A DNA stretch of 64,000 bases from contig CP102274.1 in assembly GCA_025149285.1 (NCBI GenBank), positions 206,001 through 270,000 on the forward strand. The letters are read 5' to 3'. The position numbers and the translations under genes were made by a program. The notes under the pieces are model-generated. The model did no database searches and was not told where the DNA came from. It saw only the letters and a list, made by a program, of their open reading frames with translations. Positions 59,941 through 64,000 of this stretch are shown here, one piece after another. This DNA is from Hungatella hathewayi (GTDB lineage: Bacteria; Bacillota; Clostridia; Lachnospirales; Lachnospiraceae). Position 1 is the first letter of the stretch; each line of letters opens with the position of its first letter.

Positions 59941-61585
59941 ATGGCATCCGGTGCAAAGGATATCCAGTTCAGGGAGCTGAAGGATACAATCTTACAATTA
60001 AATATGACGATCCGTACCCAGAATGACCTGATCATATCTTTGCAGAAGATGCTCGAAGAGCGTAATGCAAAGGACGATGAAAAAGACCGGATCATTTCAA
60101 ACCTGCAGGCGCAGCTTGAATACTTCAAGCAGAAGTTATTTGGCAGTTCCAGTGAACGGCGCAGTGATCTGCCCGGCCAGTTAAGCCTTTTCTCCGGATC
60201 CGGTTCAGGGGAGGAACCATTGCCGGAGCGAGCCGGAGTTCATCGAAGTAAAGACCAGCAAGCAGGAACGTAAGCCCAAAGCGGACTATGATGAGATGTT
60301 CGCAAATCTTCCAATCCACTATGAAGAAGTAAATACGTTGTCCGAAGAAGAGAAGCAGTGCCCTGAGTGCGGAGCCGGCATGATCCCGACCGGCCATGAA
60401 GAGATACGGACAGAACTCCGTTATACCAGGGCAAAACTGGAGCGTATCGTGTACATTGCCACCACTTGTGGGTGTCCAGCCTGTAAAGACACGGAGGATC
60501 CGCGGTTCATGAAAGACGAAGGGAGCCCGGCACTTATCCCAGGCGGATATGCTTCTGCATCCCTGGTATCACATATCATGTATGAAAAGTATGCAGATGC
60601 GCTTCCTCTGTACCGGCAGAAGAAGGGATTTGAACTTCTTGGAGTCAGTATCAACAGAACGACCATGGCGAATTGGATCATCACCTGCTCCCAGAACTAT
60701 CTGAAGCCCATATATGATTACTTTCACCGGGAACTGTTAAAGAGACACTTCCTGATGGCTGATGAAACACCGATCCAGGTCCTGAAAGAACCTGGCCGGC
60801 GGCCACAGAACAAGTCTTATATCTGGCTGATGCGTTCCGGAGAGGACCGGCTCCCTCCCATTATCCTGTATCATTATACAGAAACCAGAGCCGGGGGAAA
60901 TGCAGCGGACTTTCTGGATGGGATCGATGAAGGTTCCTATGTTATGGTGGATGGTTACAGTGGTTATAACCGGTTGAAGAAGATACGCCGCTGCTGCTGT
61001 TACGCACACATACGGAGATACCTGATGGAAGCCATCCCGAGCGGCCAAGAGAAAGACTACAGTCATCCGGCAGTACAGGGAGTTCTTTACTGTAACAAGC
61101 TGTTTGAATACGAACGAAGCTATAAGGCAAAAGGACTGTCCTATGCACAGGTGTATAAACGCCGCCAGAAGGATGCAAAGCCGGTTGTGGAAGGTTTCAT
61201 GCGCTGGCTCGATGGGCAGCATCCAGAAAAGGGGAGCCGCATGGATCGTGCAGTAACCTATATCCAAAATCGAAAAGACACTTTGATGACTTACCTCGAA
61301 GACGGACGCTGCAGCCTGAGTAACAACGCCAGTGAGAATCCCCACCGCCCGGTGACATTGGGCCGTAAGAACTGGCTGTTCAGTGACAGCCAGGATGGTG
61401 CAAATGCGAGTATGATAGTTTATACCATGGCAGAGATGGCAAAAGCCCACTGGCTTCACCCATACAACTATCTAAAATACCTGCTCGACAGCCGCCCTGG
61501 AACGGACACCACCGATGCAGAACTCAAAGATCTTGCGCCGTGGAGTGAGAAGGCGAGGATAGAATGTAACAAAAAATCAGAGTAA
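59941..61585 (+). pseudogene. tnpC: IS66 transposase tnpC with a frameshift
   Basis: The N-terminal piece (59,941-60,273; ELKDTILQLNMTIRTQNDLI, KLFGSSSERRSDLPGQLSLF) leaves frame near 60,225. The reading continues in another frame with EPEFIEVKTSKQERKPKADY and then the zinc ribbon (CPECGAGMIP), DDE core (DETPIQVLKEPG, MVDGYSGYNRL, SNNASENPHRPVTLGRKNWLF) and C-terminus to 61,585. Joined, it is a full-length ~548-residue transposase; as written it is inactive. Confidence 0.8.
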
Positions 61586-61659
61586 AACGCTCACTACCCT
61601 GACATCAAGTATTGATGCCAGGGCGGTCGTGTTGGGATACCTTAACACTTGGCGCTTAC

Positions 61660-62010
61660 TTTTTATCAAGGAAAGACTCTCGCAATACTAAACAGAATCG
61701 TAGAAACCGGGGCTGGTACAGTCAGCCCTTATTGACATGCCCGAATTCTGCATTATAATAAAGACAAAGGCAGAAGCCAAAAAGCTGCCTTCTGCCCATA
61801 GTTACTAATGACATATCTTACGATCAATTTACCTTGTTTATACAAAACTTGAAACTCTCTCTGGCAGCAAATATTCAATATATACGTGAGTTTTTAAATT
61901 ATCCGTCTTTACGATTTCCGTGCCTCCACTAGTTCAGTTTGTCCAGAAAAATATCTGGACATCCGACTCTTGTTTGAAATACGCTAACAATTCAGACATC
62001 TTCTAACTAT
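61660..62010 (-). other. intergenic stretch between IS66 and the phosphonate genes
   Basis: 351 bases with no gene seen on either strand. It holds a terminator for the minus-strand operon (61769-61796) and a short inverted pair GTCCAGA/TCTGGAC near 61,942-61,961. Confidence 0.5.
61762..61796 (-). terminator. terminator of the minus-strand phosphonate genes
   Basis: GGCAGAAG (61769-61776) pairs with CTTCTGCC (61789-61796). Read on the minus strand the stem is followed by TTTGTCTTT. Confidence 0.6.
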
Positions 62011-63132
62011 TTATAACAAATTTAAATAGTTCATAAAATTTTGCTTGTTTTCAAATGCTGTTGTTGTGGGCCTGCCTAAGTTATCCCTTGACGCAATTGA
62101 GCATTTTACTTCAATCATGCTCATTACATTGCGCTCTTTTGCCATATTTAATTCATCGTCTAGCTTTTCAAAATTATCAACGCATACCGCATAGGGATAT
62201 CCACAGCTTTTTGCTATTCCTACTAAATCAATAGATCCCGCAACCGTCGGCATTCCGCCGACAGTTTCATGTGCCCCATTGTTTATAATTATATGAACCA
62301 TATTTGCAGGCTTGTAGTTCCCTAGAACCGCCATAGAACCCATATGCATCAAAACAGCACCATCACCATCTATGCACCATATTTTTGTATCAGGTTTATT
62401 GACTGCAATTCCTAGTGCAATGGAGGAACTGTGCCCCATTGATCCTACTGTCAGGAAGTCATATTTGTGACTCTGATCATCCTGTTTTCGGATCTCAAAT
62501 AGCTCACGACTTGCTTTTCCAGTTGTAGATATAACTGGATCTTCGCCTGTTATTTTGGTAATATGCCGTATAACTTCTTCGCGTGACATTTTATTATTAT
62601 TACTGTATTTTGTTTTTCCATCATATGAGATTGAGTCTTTACAAACAACAAATGCTACACTTTTACCGGACTTCAAAATTTCTCCAAAATATTCCATAGT
62701 GGATTTCACTTCTTCATTGGTTGTATCTTTAAAAATAATGAAAGGTTTAATGCCCATATCTTCAAGTAGTTTAATTGTTACTTCACCCTGATAGATATGC
62801 TGTGGTTCATCGTAGGTTCCTGGCTCTCCACGCCATCCCACAATGAAGATAACAGGAATTGCGTATACTTTATCATTTAATAGAGATGCCACCGGATTTA
62901 TTATATTGCCCTCACCGCTATTCTGCATATATACTACCGGTATTTTTCCGGTGGCTAAGTGATATCCTGCGGCTAAAGCGGTACAATTTCCCTCATTTGC
63001 TGCAATTATATGATGTTTTGGATCTATTCCATAAGTATCCATTAAATAATTGCATAAAGCTTTCAGCTGAGAATCCGGCACACCTGTATAAAAATCAGCC
63101 CCGAGTATTTCTGCTAATTTATTTGCTTTCAT
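62011..63132 (-). CDS. phosphonopyruvate decarboxylase (intact second copy)
   Basis: 373 residues from an ATG read at 63132; AGAAAGGAA precedes it on the minus strand, and an earlier in-frame start at 63183 lies in the upstream gene. GADFYTGVPDSQLKALCNYLM, ANEGNCTALAAGYH, GSMGHSSSIALGIA and DGDGAVLMHMG followed by INNGAHETVGGMPTVAG are the ThDP-dependent decarboxylase blocks. It converts phosphonopyruvate to phosphonoacetaldehyde, pulling the unfavourable mutase reaction forward. It is similar but clearly diverged from the amber-interrupted copy at 54,720, so duplication is old or the copy was acquired separately. Confidence 0.9.
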   Translation of the reverse strand: MKANKLAEILGADFYTGVPDSQLKALCNYLMDTYGIDPKHHIIAANEGNCTALAAGYHLATGKIPVVYMQNSGEGNIINPVASLLNDKVYAIPVIFIVGWRGEPGTYDEPQHIYQGEVTIKLLEDMGIKPFIIFKDTTNEEVKSTMEYFGEILKSGKSVAFVVCKDSISYDGKTKYSNNNKMSREEVIRHITKITGEDPVISTTGKASRELFEIRKQDDQSHKYDFLTVGSMGHSSSIALGIAVNKPDTKIWCIDGDGAVLMHMGSMAVLGNYKPANMVHIIINNGAHETVGGMPTVAGSIDLVGIAKSCGYPYAVCVDNFEKLDDELNMAKERNVMSMIEVKCSIASRDNLGRPTTTAFENKQNFMNYLNLL

Positions 63133-63136
63133 AATT

Positions 63137-64000
63137 TTATTTTTCCTTTCTAAGAATTTGCCAATACAATAATTCAATAGCATCCGCCGTTAGAGCAATA
63201 GGATTATTTTTTAACCGTACCGGATTTACAGAAGATATAAGTATATCGAAATCCGTGGCCCTGTGATCAGGAATTTTTAGGCCTAATTCATCATAAATAT
63301 TATAAAACTTTTCTGCCGCCTCTCTAGCATCCATGCATCCCATAGCATCTGCAATCTCTGCAAATACATTTTCCAGATACTCTTTTCCACGTGGGTCCGT
63401 ACACAGAGCAGTGTTATCAATCATATAACGCCAGAGGATTCTGACACATAAAGCCGCTGCATGACCATGTGCAATCCCATACATACTTGTCAGTTTATAG
63501 CACATCGCATGGCCGGCTGTCGTTTGCGTAATATTGATGGCTTTACCTGCCAGATTTGCAGCACAGAGCATAGCCGCATTCTGCTCCCATTTATTCTTCA
63601 AGTACCCATCCATATTAGAAAGAATCATAGTGATTGCTTCTTTTGAAAAGAGCTTGCTTTCTTCGGTTGAATTAACGGACCAGAAAGACTCTATTGCATG
63701 ACAAAAGGCATCCAGCATAGTTGCTTTTCTCTGATATTCTGGCAGCGTCTTCAAAGCAGATGCATCAATAAATACGGCTGAAGGAATGCAGCTGTCGTTT
63801 GTTACAGATTGTTTTTCTCCATTATAATAGATAACTGCAAATCTGGTAGCCTCGCTTCCTGTTCCTGCCGTTGTAGGAGCTACAAGTAGTTTTACGTCAT
63901 TTGGTATAATTTTCTGATGTAAATAATTTTTATTAGGATTCATATTGGAATAAAGCTTAATACATTTTGCCACATCCATGGCGCTGCCGCCACCGATTGC
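63137..64000 (-). CDS. phosphonoacetaldehyde reductase, second copy (partial)
   Basis: The gene runs off the right edge; 287 C-terminal residues are present, starting inside AIGGGSAMDVAKCIKLY. PTTAGTGSEATRFAV, DAFCHAIESFWS and YGIAHGHAAAL match the iron alcohol dehydrogenase at 53,520. It is followed after 4 bases by the decarboxylase gene, repeating the reductase-decarboxylase order of the left set. A PEP mutase is expected just outside the window. Confidence 0.85.
   Translation of the reverse strand, partial: AIGGGSAMDVAKCIKLYSNMNPNKNYLHQKIIPNDVKLLVAPTTAGTGSEATRFAVIYYNGEKQSVTNDSCIPSAVFIDASALKTLPEYQRKATMLDAFCHAIESFWSVNSTEESKLFSKEAITMILSNMDGYLKNKWEQNAAMLCAANLAGKAINITQTTAGHAMCYKLTSMYGIAHGHAAALCVRILWRYMIDNTALCTDPRGKEYLENVFAEIADAMGCMDAREAAEKFYNIYDELGLKIPDHRATDFDILISSVNPVRLKNNPIALTADAIELLYWQILRKEK

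Larger units (their letters stand above)
58748..61659 (+). mobile_element. IS66-family insertion sequence, full length but mutated
   Basis: The ends are imperfect inverted repeats: GTAAGCGCCAAGTATTAGG at 58748-58766 and its partner at 61641-61659, whose reverse complement reads GTAAGCGCCAAGTGTTAAG. The element is 2,912 bases with the tnpA-tnpB-tnpC order of IS66. No matching 8-base target duplication is visible (flanks GCTTTTC and TTTTTATC), so it is probably part of a rearrangement and not a simple insertion in the neighbouring copy. Confidence 0.8.

Noticed and set aside
60737..61459. Minus-strand ORF of 240 codons opposite IS66 tnpC
   Set aside because: Shadow of the transposase DDE region, with no domain or ribosome site.
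58748..61659. Clean insertion of the second IS66 into the first
   Set aside because: The left junction interrupts tnpC of the first copy, but the sequence right of 61,659 is not the remainder of that gene and no target duplication is visible.

Overview
The window looks like a low-to-mid GC gut Clostridia (Lachnospiraceae-like) chromosome carrying a prophage. This is judged from Shine-Dalgarno-rich, tightly overlapping phage genes of the type common in these hosts, a Gram-positive capsule/teichoic-type locus and IS66 elements. No ribosomal or taxonomic marker gene is present, so the host assignment is an inference.

Region 1 (1 to about 39,600) is most of a long-tailed siphophage genome, all on the + strand. 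It starts in a run of small early genes (1-8,350) with a HAD-like phosphatase, a MazG-like protein, a BRO-N protein, a divergent ThyX-like protein overlapping a radical SAM gene, a repeat-rich non-coding stretch and a structured RNA candidate. Two PD-(D/E)XK-type nucleases follow, then a 918-residue protein carrying the DFDGD signature of double-psi-beta-barrel RNA polymerases. The packaging and head module (12,700-21,940) has an HNH endonuclease, large terminase, portal, a fused protease-major capsid gene with an internal ribosome binding site, and a predicted toxin/immunity pair. The tail module (21,955-36,160) contains an endolysin gene placed among the tail genes and a 2,137-residue tape measure protein. 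No integrase or repressor lies in the window; these would be left of position 1.

The stand-out system is a complete diversity-generating retroelement (DGR) at 34,661-38,052. It has a tail-tip target gene with a variable repeat (VR), an Avd gene, a template repeat (TR) and a DGR-type reverse transcriptase. Over 89 aligned bases VR and TR differ at 13 positions, every one an adenine in TR. All 11 AAY codons of TR are changed in VR. A 10-G tract close to the start of a downstream tail-like gene may add phase variation.

Region 2 (39,650-51,300) is an AT-rich surface polysaccharide locus: a truncated nucleotide-sugar dehydrogenase at the phage junction, a CapK-like ligase, a DUF362 protein, a UDP-sugar dehydrogenase, UDP-GlcNAc 2-epimerase, a glycosyltransferase, a polymerase, a TagB/TagF-like transferase and a flippase.

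Region 3 (51,487-64,000) encodes phosphonate synthesis: a three-domain nucleotidyltransferase/cytidylyltransferase/PEP mutase, a phosphonoacetaldehyde reductase and a phosphonopyruvate decarboxylase interrupted by an amber codon. A second, intact decarboxylase plus reductase is encoded convergently at the right edge. Between the two sets lies a graveyard of decayed IS66 copies and other transposase scraps. The combined locus suggests a cell-surface polymer carrying a phosphonate such as 2-hydroxyethylphosphonate.
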